This document shows positions 24,723 through 34,953 of a stretch of DNA of 64,000 nucleotides, one piece after another. The DNA lies in NCBI GenBank assembly GCA_043228905.1, contig JBHGNT010000006.1, forward strand, positions 7,254,001-7,318,000. Direction: 5' to 3'. Position 1 is the stretch's first letter. Each line of letters opens with the position of its first letter. The position numbers and the translations under genes are program-made. This DNA comes from Azolla caroliniana (Eukaryota; Polypodiophyta). The notes under the pieces are model-generated. The model was not told the origin of the DNA and did no database searches. It saw nothing but the letters and a program-made list of their open reading frames with translations.

Positions 24723-27700
24723 AGAGGGTTGCCAAGGCGTGGGGCCGAGACAGTCCGGACACTCGGGAAAGACCCCACAGCTGTACGATAGAACCGAAAC
24801 CGAAGAAACCTTGTACGATAGGTAGAAATTTTTTCTTCTCCAACGACGGAGGGTGTATGATAGTCGGCATCGTTGGCCGAGAAAGGGCAAGGGCGGAGGA
24901 GCGACTTCGAGCGTGCGGAGTTCTCGGCCCGGAAGAGGAAATCAGCGGAGCCGTGGAGGCGGTCTCCTTCAACGACACCTTGGGAATGCTGAGGGAGGTA
25001 GCCGGAGAAGACCTTAACGAAGACCGGACGATACCGGTATGTTCCGAAGAGATGTACGAAGTCATCGCGAACTTCAGTCAGGGGCTCGGGTCGGATCGGA
25101 CGGCCCGGGTTAGCACGAAGTACAAGACGGTGGACCGGAAGGTAAGGCCAGTCGTGGCACCCTTACCGGAGGGCAGCGAGTCCCGAATAAGAGGGGTTGC
25201 GTCGGACCCCAGTTTACGAGATCCGGTCTGCATAGGACACACCTTCACCGACGGGACACTCCGGGAGCTCAAAATCGGTGGGGGCGGGTTCCTACTGCCG
25301 ACGGAGGAAGACCGGTTTCGGAGAATGCTCAGAAGGCACGGGAAAGCCTTCGCATTCTAACTGGAAGAGATCGGGTGCGTAGACCCGACAATCGTGGAGC
25401 CGATGGTGATATTCACGGTACCGCATGTGCCGTGGAATCTCAAGCCGATTCCAGTACCGAGAGCTCACATCCCGAAGTTGATGGAGCTATTGAGGCAGAA
25501 AGTCGATATGGGCATTCTCGAACCGTCGAGTGCCCCATACTCAAACCGATGGTTTACCGTACCAAAGAAAAACGGAACATTGCGCTTCATTCAAGACCTG
25601 TAGCCGGTCAACAGAGTGACCATTCGGAACGCAGGAATCGGACCGACCATAGACGAGTTCGCGGAGGCCTTCGTCGGAAGGTCGATTTACTCGGTCGGTG
25701 ATCTGTAGTCGGGGTACGACCAGTTCCAGCTAGCCGTGGAGAGCAGAGACATTACGACGATGCGAACTCCCCTCGGCCTAGTGCGAATGTGTACCCTGCC
25801 ACAAGGAGGGACCAACTCGGTGGCCCACATGGTGAATGCAATGAACAAGGTACTGAGGGATTGCATCCCGGACATCACCATGCCATTTCTAGACGACATC
25901 CCGATCAAGGGGTGCCCGGTGGAAGAGAAGGACGAGACACTTGGGCCGGACGGATGCCGGCGATTCGTGGCAACACACATCGACGACTGCGAGAAGGTGC
26001 TACAAAGGCTAGAGGTTGCGAGGCTCACCTTCTTCGGGGAGAAATCGGCCTTCGGGCAATCAGAAATCTTGGTGGTCGGACACCTATGTGGACCATATGG
26101 CCGGAAGCCGTCTCCGGCAAAAGTAGAAGCCATCTCCGCGATGAAGACCGACTGTAGCTCGGTTACGGAAGTTCGGAGGTTCCTGGGGGCGTGCACATTC
26201 TACCACATATGGATCCCGCATTACGCCCACGTTGCGGAGCCGCTATACGGGTTGCTAAAGAAAGGGTGAAAATTCGAGTGGCGAGACGAGCACACGGAGT
26301 CGGTCCGGAAGCTGAAGGAAGCTCTTGCGGCAGCACCGGCGCTCCGGAAGGCTGTCTACGAGAAGGGTACCCCGGTATACATAACGGTGGATACGAGTCC
26401 GACCGGGATCGGATGGGTCGGCAACCAAGAAGACGAGGACGGCATTCGGTTCCCGATCCGATTCGGCGCGAAGGTCCTTAGTGAGCGACAACGAGGGTAC
26501 GCCCAGGTTAAACGGGAACTCTGGGGTATCGTTTCGGCAGTAAAGGCCGACAAAGACTACCTGATCGGGACAGAAGTGATTATCGAGACGGATTGCCTCC
26601 CAATTCTCGGCATGGTTTCCGGATGCGCGACACTGGACCTGGCGATGCTTAGGTGGATAGCATACATCAAGTCCCTGGACCCGGAAATACGACACATTTC
26701 CGGAAAGGACAACGCCATGGCCGACATGCTTTCGAGGGCGAGGTTTGATGACGAGGGCGGCATGGTTTCGGAGGACGAAGAAGTCGGCGTGGACTTCTTC
26801 GAGGCAACGTACGTGACGACCGATGGGACGAGCACTCCGGTGCTTAACGGCTTCGACGAGAGCAAGTACGACGGCGAGTGGCTCCAGATCAGTGGTTTCT
26901 TGAGGAGAATGACGCCGGATGCATCGTGGACGAGGGACGAGGCCAACCGGATCCGGAAGAAAGCATACCGATTCTTTCTCCGGGACGGATACTTATGGAA
27001 GCACCCGAAGAAGAGGAACGGCGTCCCGCTCCGGGTGGTGGCGATGAAGGAAGAACAGGAGGAGCTGCTGACGGCCTACCACGACAGCCCTTGGGCTGGA
27101 CACCGTGGAACGTGGGCCACGTTCGAGAAGATAAAGGGGAAGTACTGGTGGCCGGGACTGTACCGGGACGTGCATCGGTTCGTGACAACTTGCGAGAGCT
27201 GTCAGATGCACTCCATAGTCCGACATCGGGACGAGCTTCACCCTACGTACCCTCCAACCATCCACTTCAAATGGATGGTAGATCTGGTGACGATGCCGAT
27301 GGGAGTAGGATAGATGTGGTATCTGGTCCTGGCTCGGGAAGATCTGATGAACCAGGTGGAAGGCCGAGCCCTTCAGAACAAAACGACCGCGGCCGTATGT
27401 CGGTTCCCGATCGAGGACGTGATATGCCGGTACGGGTGCGTCGGGAAGATCGTGGCTGATCGCGGGGAGTTGGACACCGAAGAGGCCGAGGAGCTGTTCG
27501 ACCGGCTAGGAGTCAAGCTGTCGCTTACCACTGCGTACAATCCGGAGGCGAATGGGAAGGTGGAGCGTGGACACAGACCGATCGTCAAGGCGTTAGTTCG
27601 GGCATGCGGAGGTCAAGTCGGGAACTGGCCGCGACTGTTGCCTTACGCGTTGTGGGCGGACCGGACTACGCACAGTTCGGTAACCGGATTCATGCCGGCA

Positions 27701-28216
27701 GAGCTCATGTTTGGGCAGAAGCCAATCATGCTGATGGAACGTACGATCTCCTCATGGGCAACCGTGGACTGGAAAGAAGAGATGAGCTGGGAGGAACCGT
27801 TGGCGGCGCGCATACGACAGCTCGAGCGAACACCGGAGGATGTGGAGCAGACTGCGGGAAAGCTTCGGGTGGCAAGGACGAGGAACAAAGCCCGGTTCGA
27901 CCGGACGCACCGGCTCCGACCAAAGAAGATCGAGGAAGGCGACTGGGTGCTAGTCTACGATAGCAGCCTCGACAACCAGCACCGAGCGACACGGAAGTTC
28001 GCAAGAAGGTGGTTCTTGCCTTACGTGGTACAAAGCGCCAACGACAACGGGACGTACCATCCGGCGGAGCTCGACGGCATGAGAATGGCGATACCGGTAG
28101 CTGGGAAGCGGATCAAAGCGTTCAAAAAGCATCACGACAACGAGCCGGATCCAGTTAACCTGGACCGCGACGACGAACGATCCGAAACCGAGGAAGAACC
28201 GACGGGCGGGGAATGA
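24713..28216 (+). pseudogene. E1 pol: RT, RNase H, integrase with five stops
   Basis: A single frame, -1 relative to gag, carries the whole Ty3-type pol and is broken at 25358 (TAA), 25601 (TAG), 25706 (TAG), 26267 (TGA) and 27311 (TAG). The RT catalytic motif reads F-L-D-D at 25886-25897 instead of Y-x-D-D. RNase H follows (VDTSPTGIGW start, RFGAKVLSERQRGYAQVKREL block), then an integrase zinc region and the D-D-E core (WMVDLV, VADRGEL, GKVERGH), and a C-terminal tail without a recognisable chromodomain. The RNase H style resembles Ty3 elements common in basidiomycete fungi; this is from memory and needs a tree. Confidence 0.88.
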
Positions 28217-28289
28217 AGGCTGGACCGGTTTTCTCCGTCCCAACTCAATTTGGCGCATGCCGGTGGATGCGCGGTTAGGTGGGGGCGGA

Positions 28290-28937
28290 TGTCGTGAAGA
28301 AAACCGGCCACAAGCGGAATCGGTGCACCGGAGCGTAGGAACCGGCTCTTCATGCACGTACGCCTTATGTTGTACATAAGAGAGAATTAGGTACATAGAA
28401 GATCCTAGGTAGGTAGATTCGGTAGGTAGGAAGTTAATGGGAAACGGCTCCTTCCTTGCCTAGAAAAGGAGGGAGACGAGGAGGGGGGACGGATCGCGGT
28501 TAGAGAGGACGAAGTGCTGTCGGGTTGTCGGCCGAAGGCTTCTCTCTCTTCCATACTCCGTAGCTTCTTTCTGTGCAGGTTTTCGGGAGGCTCGCGCTGC
28601 TCTGAGGAATGCCCGAGTGCTTCCGGCAGCACCTCCAACCTACTCCTTTCTTTTTGAGCGTTTACGAATAGGCATCGACATATGTTCGCCGGCCTGTTCG
28701 GTTGTAACCGACTTCGTGCTTCTTGTTGTTTGTCCTTGTTAATATATATATATATACATACATTCGTGTCTCTCTGCGTCGGTGTCCCACTCGCGTCTTT
28801 GTGTCGAAGGGCCGTGCCCCTGTGAGTCTACGCCCACACGTAGTGGGTCCCTTCCCTTCTCCTTTGTCTCTTGCTCTTCGGTACAAGACCCCCGAGGCCC
28901 CGCCTCATTCCACGCATCGGCGAGGAATACCTCGACA
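28290..28937 (+). repeat. E1 3' LTR
   Basis: Near-identical to 22236-22885. It is preceded by a purine-rich tract (GGTGGGGGCGGA, about 28278-28289) that would prime plus-strand synthesis, and followed by TSD ACGT. Confidence 0.92.
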
Positions 28938-28941
28938 ACGT

Positions 28942-29121
28942 TCTAGTTACATCTTATAGGCTACTCTTAGTACATCTTATAGGCTACTCTTAACATGGTG
29001 GGTGTTTTCCCGCTTTAATTCGCTCTTCTAATTATGGGGGCTTGGTAGGGGCCTAATTTGGGTGTGGTCAATGTGACCCTGGTTAGGTGGGGCCTTGGTT
29101 AGGATCTGTGGTAATACCATA
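28942..29121 (-). repeat. G0 left LTR, inner piece
   Basis: Continuation of the G0 LTR after the E1 insertion; matches 45360-45499. Relative to the right copy it has a 22-bp local duplication (ACATCTTATAGGCTACTCTT twice) and a 16-bp extra block near the end, so the left LTR is 218 bp and the right 180 bp. Confidence 0.88.
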
Positions 29122-29142
29122 GTTCCCCCTTGTAAAAAAAAG

Positions 29143-30394
29143 TTATTGTGCGGTTGGAGTGCAGGAGGGCGTGGATGGCGGTTTTGGGAGGAGGGATGGC
29201 AGGGGCGTAGGTGGTGGTAGCTGATGGAAGGGCTTCATGTGGGACTGGTGGGCGAAGGTAGAGCGGTTGTTGGAGACACGACGGAGTAGGTATGTAGTGT
29301 TGCGTATCTGCTTTTGAACTTCGAAGGGACCAATCCATCGGTGCATGAGTGACTCGCTCAGGCCGCGACGAAGAATGGGGAAATAGATGAGAACTTTGTC
29401 GCCAGTGTGGTATTGATGGTTGGCGTGGCCTGCGTCGCGTTGGCATTTTTGGCGTAGTTGTGCTTGGTGTAGGTTGCTCGTGATGGCTTTGCGGAGGAGG
29501 GGTTGGAGTTGTTGCAGGTAGGACCACCAGGACACTACGTTAGAGTGGAGTGGCGTGGTTGGTTGCGAGATTGCCACTTCTGGGGGTAAGCACGGGTCCC
29601 TGCCATAAAGGGCTCAGAAGGGGCTAATGTGGGTGGAGGCTTGCACAACTGTGTTGTAGGTGTGTGTAACGAAGGGCAAGATCTGGTCCCAGGTCGAGTG
29701 CAACGGATCAATGTAGGCCGAGATTTGTTGTATTAAGGTTCGGTTGAGGCGCTCTGTCAATCCATTCGTCTACGGATGGTAGGGTGATGTGAATAATTGT
29801 TGGATTCCTAATTGTGTAGAAACGAGACATAGGAGCTCGCTATTGAATTGGGGTCCCCGATCAGACAAGATTTGGAGTGGGCAACCGTGGGAGAAGATGA
29901 TTTTCTCCAACAGTTAGGTGGTGATGGTCGTAGCCTTCGCATATGGGATAGAGGCCGTCTTAGCCCAACGCGTCAAGTACTCGGGAAAGGGGCCCAAAAT
30001 GTCCCATTCGACGATTTCAAATGGAGCTTGAACCTGTATCAAATGTAAGAGGCCTTGAGCCACTTGAGGTGATTTGATGGCCCGAGATGAGTTGCATGCT
30101 TTGATGTAGGAGACAACCTTGTGGCATAGCCCCGACCAATAGAATTTGGCAACGGATTTTGTCTAGCACCTTGTGAAAACCCAAGTGGCTAGACAACGGG
30201 TGATCGTGGAAGAAACGAAGGTAAGATAGGCGCAATTGCTCAGGCATGTAGACCCGGGGTTCCTTGCCTACTTGGCAAAAAAGCAAGACATTATCTTGGA
30301 TCATGAATTGCTTGGTGAGGGATGATGTGGGCTCAACTTGTAGGCAGTGGCAGATGTCTTGGATCTTTTTGTCGTGTTGTTGCATGTTGGCCAT
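29143..30394 (-). pseudogene. G0 integrase, decayed
   Basis: Minus-strand translation gives the H-H zinc region (FFHDHPLSSHLGFHKVLDKI), then the D-D-E core in pieces: WDILGPF, LSDRGPQF and TERLNRTL, with a stop just before the TNG-LTERL block. The carboxy end is proline-rich with HTGDKVLIYF and RWIGPFEV, common in Ty3 integrases. Several frames must be combined, so it is not functional. Confidence 0.82.
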
Positions 30395-30445
30395 TTGGGA
30401 CGAGGATATGGGGGGATCAATTGTGCCAGAGGCGATTTGGCTCGC

Positions 30446-31122
30446 CTAAAAGGATATGTGGGATAATCCATCAACCACGATGTTCTGGGGACTGCGGCGA
30501 TAGTATAGAGTGAATGTGTAATCCTGCAGCGCCAAAGCCCAACGGAGTAAGCGACCGGGTGAGTGAGCCTTCTTTATGAGGGAAAGCAATGGTTGATGGT
30601 CGGTTTCGACTGATGCGTTTGATCTGTGTAGGTACGGGAGGAAACGATGGAATGCCCAGACGATGGTGAGCAAATCTTTTTCGGTTGTCGAGTAATTTTG
30701 TTCGTCTTTGGTAAGTGACCGGCTTATGTAGGCAATCGAGCGTAGTTGGTCGTCGTCGTCGGATTGGAGCAGGACCGCGCCAAGGCCGACGTTGGAGGCA
30801 TCCGTTTGTAGATGGAAAGGCTTCGTGAAATCAGGGTGTGCCAAGAGGTCAGAGGCTTGGAGCGTTCGCTTGAGCTGCAGGAAGTTGGATTCGCAGGCGT
30901 CAGTCCATAGGAAGGGTGCATCTTTTTGCAGGAGTGCATGTAGTGGGGCTGACAGGTTGACTAGCCGTGGATGAAGTAGAGAGAGAATGTGAGGAGGCCG
31001 AGGAAGCGTTGAAGCTGCTTGCTTGTGGTGGGGCGTGGGAATTTTTGGACTGCTTCCGTCTTCTCTGGTTCCATCTGTATTCCGTTGGAGGAGATGACAT
31101 ACCCGAGGAAGTGGAGGCGCGT
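30446..31122 (-). pseudogene. G0 RT C-terminus and RNase H
   Basis: Minus-strand translation starts with RLHFLGYVISSNGIQMEPEK at the E2 junction, the thumb-region motif of Ty3 RT, then TDASNVGLGAVLLQ and YSTTEKDLLTIVWAF of RNase H, ending DGLSHISF. The amino-terminal half lies 11 kb away at 42177-42490, separated by E2. A frame change near 30960-31000 breaks the reading frame. Confidence 0.85.
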
Positions 31123-31795
31123 TGTCGTGAAGAATTTCGGCCAGAGGCGGAAACCGGGAACATTGGCTACATCGGCAAGGTGTAGCGTGTGTACGCACCC
31201 ATGTACATTTAGTGTGAATATCGAGGGCGCCTTTATGGCGCCGAAGAGTAATCAAGTCGGGACAGACGATCCCATGTAAGTCGGGATTTATCCCACATTG
31301 TAACGCATCCCTCTCCTTGTTCTATAAAAGGAAGGGAATGCCCTTTGTGAAAGGGTTGCCCATTTTGCATTAGAGGGTATACCGTTAGGTTTAGAGATTT
31401 TCTTCTTCTTCTTCTCCCCCTTTGTGTTCGCTTAGGGTTTGCTTCAGCTCATCTCCTGCGCAAGACCCCGCTCGGCGCGACGAGCCCGTGAGCTCCCCGA
31501 CCGACGGCTTGGCAGCTGATGACTATTGTAACCTACCTTGGTCCGGCTCGAAGCCGGGAATGTATTCTTCTGTTTATATATATACATTTGCGTCTGTCTG
31601 TATATTCGCGTCTCTGTCGGTGTCGGGTGCTTCCCCTTTTCTGCGTTTCCTGTACATAAGGGCGTGAGTCGTGTCGGCATGTGTGTGCGTGAGTCGGTGT
31701 TAAGCGCGCGCTCCCTCTCTTTCTCTCTCGCCCTTCGGTCGCTTCCGGTGTTCTTCTAGGGTCCCCTGGAAATGGTGAAGCACGACTTCCTACGC
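31123..31795 (+). repeat. E2 5' LTR, first part
   Basis: Starts TGTCGTGAAGAATTTCGGCC. It has a TATA-like CTATAAAAGG at about 31321-31330 and a TTC-rich leader at 31395-31420. It is interrupted at 31796 by solo LTR A and resumes at 32684-32756, ending CGCGACA. Confidence 0.9.
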
Positions 31796-32683
31796 TGTCG
31801 GGGTAGTTGTGGTTCGTGCGGCGAAGTCGCAGGGACTAAGGTTAAGGGGAGTTGAAGGAACTTTTATAAGGCTTGCGCTCAAATGTTAGGAAGATAAAGG
31901 ATATGAAGAATAATAGTTTAAAGTAATATGTGTGAGAGAGAGACTAGTATAGATAAAAGATAGAGGCAATGTATGATTCAAGACGCAAGATAGAGACAAA
32001 GTATGATTTAAGACAAAAAAGTATATGATATGAACATGATGTGTATTACGAATACAAGATTTTACCAACTTTACAATGTTTGGTAGCAAGATGAACCCTT
32101 TCTCTACCGACCCTTGATTCGAACTCTTGACTCCAACTTGGAAACACGAGCCTCTTCACCAACAAGCTAACTTGTTTGTTTTTTTGATTATCTTATTTCT
32201 CTAACTTTCTCTTGATTCCCCTCCTTGTTTTCCCTTTCCCCTCTTTATATAAGTGTTGCCATGCATATGGTAATGTATGGGAGCATAGCATGCATGCAAT
32301 GCATGAGTTACATGTAATGCATGATCGCCATTTGGCGCACATGCATTGCATGTGATGAATGATGGCTATGTATGAAAAAAGATATGAGATAATTATAATG
32401 ATGAAAATGCATTCTAAAATAACTAACCTAGCTTAGTGGTGTATGCTTGGTGCTTGGTATACAAGGTTGAGGGTTCAAGTCCCTCAATTTTACTTAATAC
32501 AATATATAGCTTCATTCTTATATCATGAAGCACATTTATTACACACTTTTACAAATAAATAGCCTAGCCTAGTGGTATGTACATTGTACATCGTATATAA
32601 GGATGTGGGTTCAAGTCTCTCAAATATTATTAAATACAACATTTAAGCTCATTTTAATATCGTGAAGCACATTCTTCACGACA
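31796..32683 (-). repeat. Solo LTR A inside E2 5' LTR
   Basis: 888 bp flanked by ACGC (31792-31795 and 32684-32687). Read on the minus strand it starts TGTCGTGAAGAATG and ends CCCCGACA, the terminal pattern of the E superfamily, and no coding DNA is inside, so it is a reverse-oriented solo LTR of a distinct, AT-rich family. It holds three tRNA-like blocks: 32432-32495 and 32562-32622 on the plus strand (TAGCTTAGTGGTG and TAGCCTAGTGGTA with GGTTCAAGTC), and 32111-32170 on the minus strand. An ATGCATGC-rich block with GCCATTTGGCGC lies at about 32290-32345. Confidence 0.82.
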
Positions 32684-32760
32684 ACGCTCCGTCACTCCCT
32701 GGTCCAAGACCCCCGTGGTTCCGCCTTTCTCCACGCACGCGCGTAACAACGCGACATATT

Positions 32761-32777
32761 TGGTGAACCCGACGTGA
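32761..32777 (+). promoter_or_regulatory. E2 primer-binding site
   Basis: TGGTGAACCCGACGTGA starts four bases after the LTR end (CGCGACA then TATT). The identical sequence and spacing follow the E4 LTR at 48796. It begins with TGG, complementary to a tRNA CCA end; the donor tRNA was not identified. Confidence 0.8.
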
Positions 32778-32793
32778 AAGGCGGCAAGGGAGG

Positions 32794-34233
32794 ATGGAGT
32801 CGGAAGATGACGACCTCGTGGAGATGGTGGCCGAAGTGGTATTGGAGGCGGCACGAGTGGTGATGAGGCGAGAGGCAGCGCAACAAGCGGTTGAGCGAGT
32901 GGTCGAAAGAGTCGGCCGTTTCAACGGGGACAAAGTCCCATCTTACATGGAAGCCTACAATGCGGAAATGGAGGAGCGTGGCGTAGACGAGGCGTTGAGG
33001 CTGGAGTTCTTCTGTCGGGTCGTAGCTGTCCGGATGCATGCGGAAATAAAGGAGCTCCGTGAGGCTCATAGTTCGTGGGAGGCCTTCGAAGAGGCGCTCC
33101 TGAAGGCATACGGAGGACGGCGGAAGAGCCGGGGACGGCACGACTTCGACCAGTGGGTAGCAACGGCAAAGACCCACCAGGGCGCTGCCAAGGCGTTTCG
33201 AGAGTTCGAGCGGCGGCTTGCTCGGCTCCTGGAGCGGGAACAAGGTTTGGTGGGGGCGGACAAGGTCCTATTGTTCGTCAGGTCGATCGACCGAGCGGAA
33301 CGGGAGGCCATCGGGATTGAGCTCGAAGACGATGATGGAGCGAATGGGCTTACGGAAGACTGGTCGAAGGTCGGAAGGGTGTGCCAACGGCTAGACAACG
33401 AGCGAGCCGAGAAGGCTAAGAGGAAGGTACGCGACGGCGTGCCATCACAACGGGAAGAGGCCGAACGGCAAAGAGAGTCGGCAAGGGTCGGCGTTGGGGC
33501 TAGGATTGTGGAGGCGTACGCAACTCTCGAGGCGATGCTCGAGGAAGAGGAAAGACGGGGGCCGCAAGCCGAGACTGAGAAGACGGACTTGCCCCACGCG
33601 GCGGCGGAAGATCGGTACGTCGGTACCACGGGAGAGGGTGTAGAACGAAACGCCCTCTCGACTTACGGAGAAAGAACGGCCAAGGACGAGGCCGAGATAC
33701 AGATCGTGGAACCGGCACATTGGGACCAGCGGTTTCGAGCGTGTCAGCCCAAGATCCCGGTCATTGGAGAAGCAAGCCCAGACGGGGCTTGCGCGATCGG
33801 TAAGAAGACGACCGTCGACCACGAAGAGTCGGTGGCTACGGACAAGGGCGTAAAATGGACGGGCGATTGTTTGTGTCTTCCCACACTTGCTCTCGGGACG
33901 ATGGCAGTCGGGCCCGAGTGCCCACGTGAGTCCCAAGCGGAGGAAGGCGGCGGCGAAAAGCCAAGAATCACTGACGAGACGATATGGGGAAGGAGCGGAC
34001 GAAAGACCATAGACCCAATTCTGGAGAACTCGGCATTCGGGCCCGTATGCCCATGTAAGACCGAGGAGATGGATGGTGGTACCGAGGAGTCCTGGCACGA
34101 TGCCAGCGAAGATGGATGGGAAACGGCTTGTGAGGAGGCCGAGGACGGAAGCGGCACGAGGAAATCGGCATTCCGATATGGGTGGAGCGTGATCCGGTCG
34201 TGGATTGTTCGATCGGGGCCGGATTCGGCATGA
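32794..34233 (+). CDS. E2 Gag-like protein
   Basis: Open frame of 479 codons starting 17 bases after the primer-binding site. Residues about 25-225 match the E4 Gag (RFxGD/K-xSYxEAY, then a lysine- and arginine-rich core and the LLFVRSIDRAEREA block equivalent to LLFVKSVDxRDREQ). No zinc knuckle and no protease are present. From about residue 300 the DNA already belongs to the tandem array that continues past C1, so the C-terminal part of the protein is repeat-encoded and probably not conserved Gag. It is strongly charged and GC-rich. Confidence 0.75.
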   Translation: MESEDDDLVEMVAEVVLEAARVVMRREAAQQAVERVVERVGRFNGDKVPSYMEAYNAEMEERGVDEALRLEFFCRVVAVRMHAEIKELREAHSSWEAFEEALLKAYGGRRKSRGRHDFDQWVATAKTHQGAAKAFREFERRLARLLEREQGLVGADKVLLFVRSIDRAEREAIGIELEDDDGANGLTEDWSKVGRVCQRLDNERAEKAKRKVRDGVPSQREEAERQRESARVGVGARIVEAYATLEAMLEEEERRGPQAETEKTDLPHAAAEDRYVGTTGEGVERNALSTYGERTAKDEAEIQIVEPAHWDQRFRACQPKIPVIGEASPDGACAIGKKTTVDHEESVATDKGVKWTGDCLCLPTLALGTMAVGPECPRESQAEEGGGEKPRITDETIWGRSGRKTIDPILENSAFGPVCPCKTEEMDGGTEESWHDASEDGWETACEEAEDGSGTRKSAFRYGWSVIRSWIVRSGPDSA

Positions 34234-34380
34234 AAGTGCCGAAACGGAAGAGGGTGTGGGACGAGCCGCCCTCTTTTACATGGGGAGAAAGACCGACCGG
34301 GTGAAGGTCGAGATTTGGAAGGGGAATGAAAGCCGGTCCTATGGGATTCCTTACATCGATTCGGCCGCCGGCCCGAGTGC

Positions 34381-34943
34381 TGTTGCACACAGCCGCTCGG
34401 CCACAACCGAGGAATAGGATCAACTCACAGAAAACAGGAAATACAAAATGCACGGAGACAATAGAGAGAAGAGTACACAGGATGTTTTACGTGGAAAACC
34501 CTAAATGGGAAAAAAACCACGGGAGTCCTCAAACTCCAACTATCACTATAAACAGAGATGTACAATGGTGAAGTTACAAGGCAACAACCTTGAGCTCACT
34601 GTCTTCGCCACAGGCAGCGGTAATACACAGAGGCAACGACCTCTTCGTCTCTCTCTCTCTCTCTCTCTCTCTCGGCTGCTCACTTAGCTCCCTCTAAGTG
34701 GAAAACCAGAAAAATGAGTAACAACTACTAAACTGTTTGCCCTAAGTCATATTTATACACATATGACTTTCGGGCTATTTACAAATATAGCCTAGAGGGC
34801 CCTTGGCAAACATATTCACAAATATGTCCCCGCATCCGGATCTCTCTCCGGGTACATTCGTCATCCGGCTCCGTAGCCGGGGTCTTCATCATCCGGCTCC
34901 CGGACATCTGACTATCCCATCCGGAGGGACCGTAATCCCAACA
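34381..34943 (-). repeat. C1 3' LTR
   Basis: 563 bp. Minus-strand TATA-like element (GTATAAATATGAC) near 34745-34757. It has about two copies of a 28-bp unit containing ATCCGGCTCCGTAGCCGG, against about five in the other LTR. Confidence 0.92.
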
Positions 34944-34953
34944 AACTCCCCCT

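Larger units (their letters stand above)
22236..28937 (+). mobile_element. E1: Ty3/gypsy element inserted in the G0 LTR
   Basis: Two LTRs (22236-22885 and 28290-28937), ends TGTCG...CGACA, and TSD ACGT on both sides. The uninterrupted target sequence is preserved in the other G0 LTR at 45350-45365. Internal order is gag-zinc knuckle-protease, then in the -1 frame RT, RNase H and integrase. The LTRs differ at only a handful of positions by eye, which implies a recent insertion. However, the 5' leader, the primer-binding site and the N-terminal part of gag are missing right after the 5' LTR, and pol has five in-frame stops. It is non-autonomous. Confidence 0.9.
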
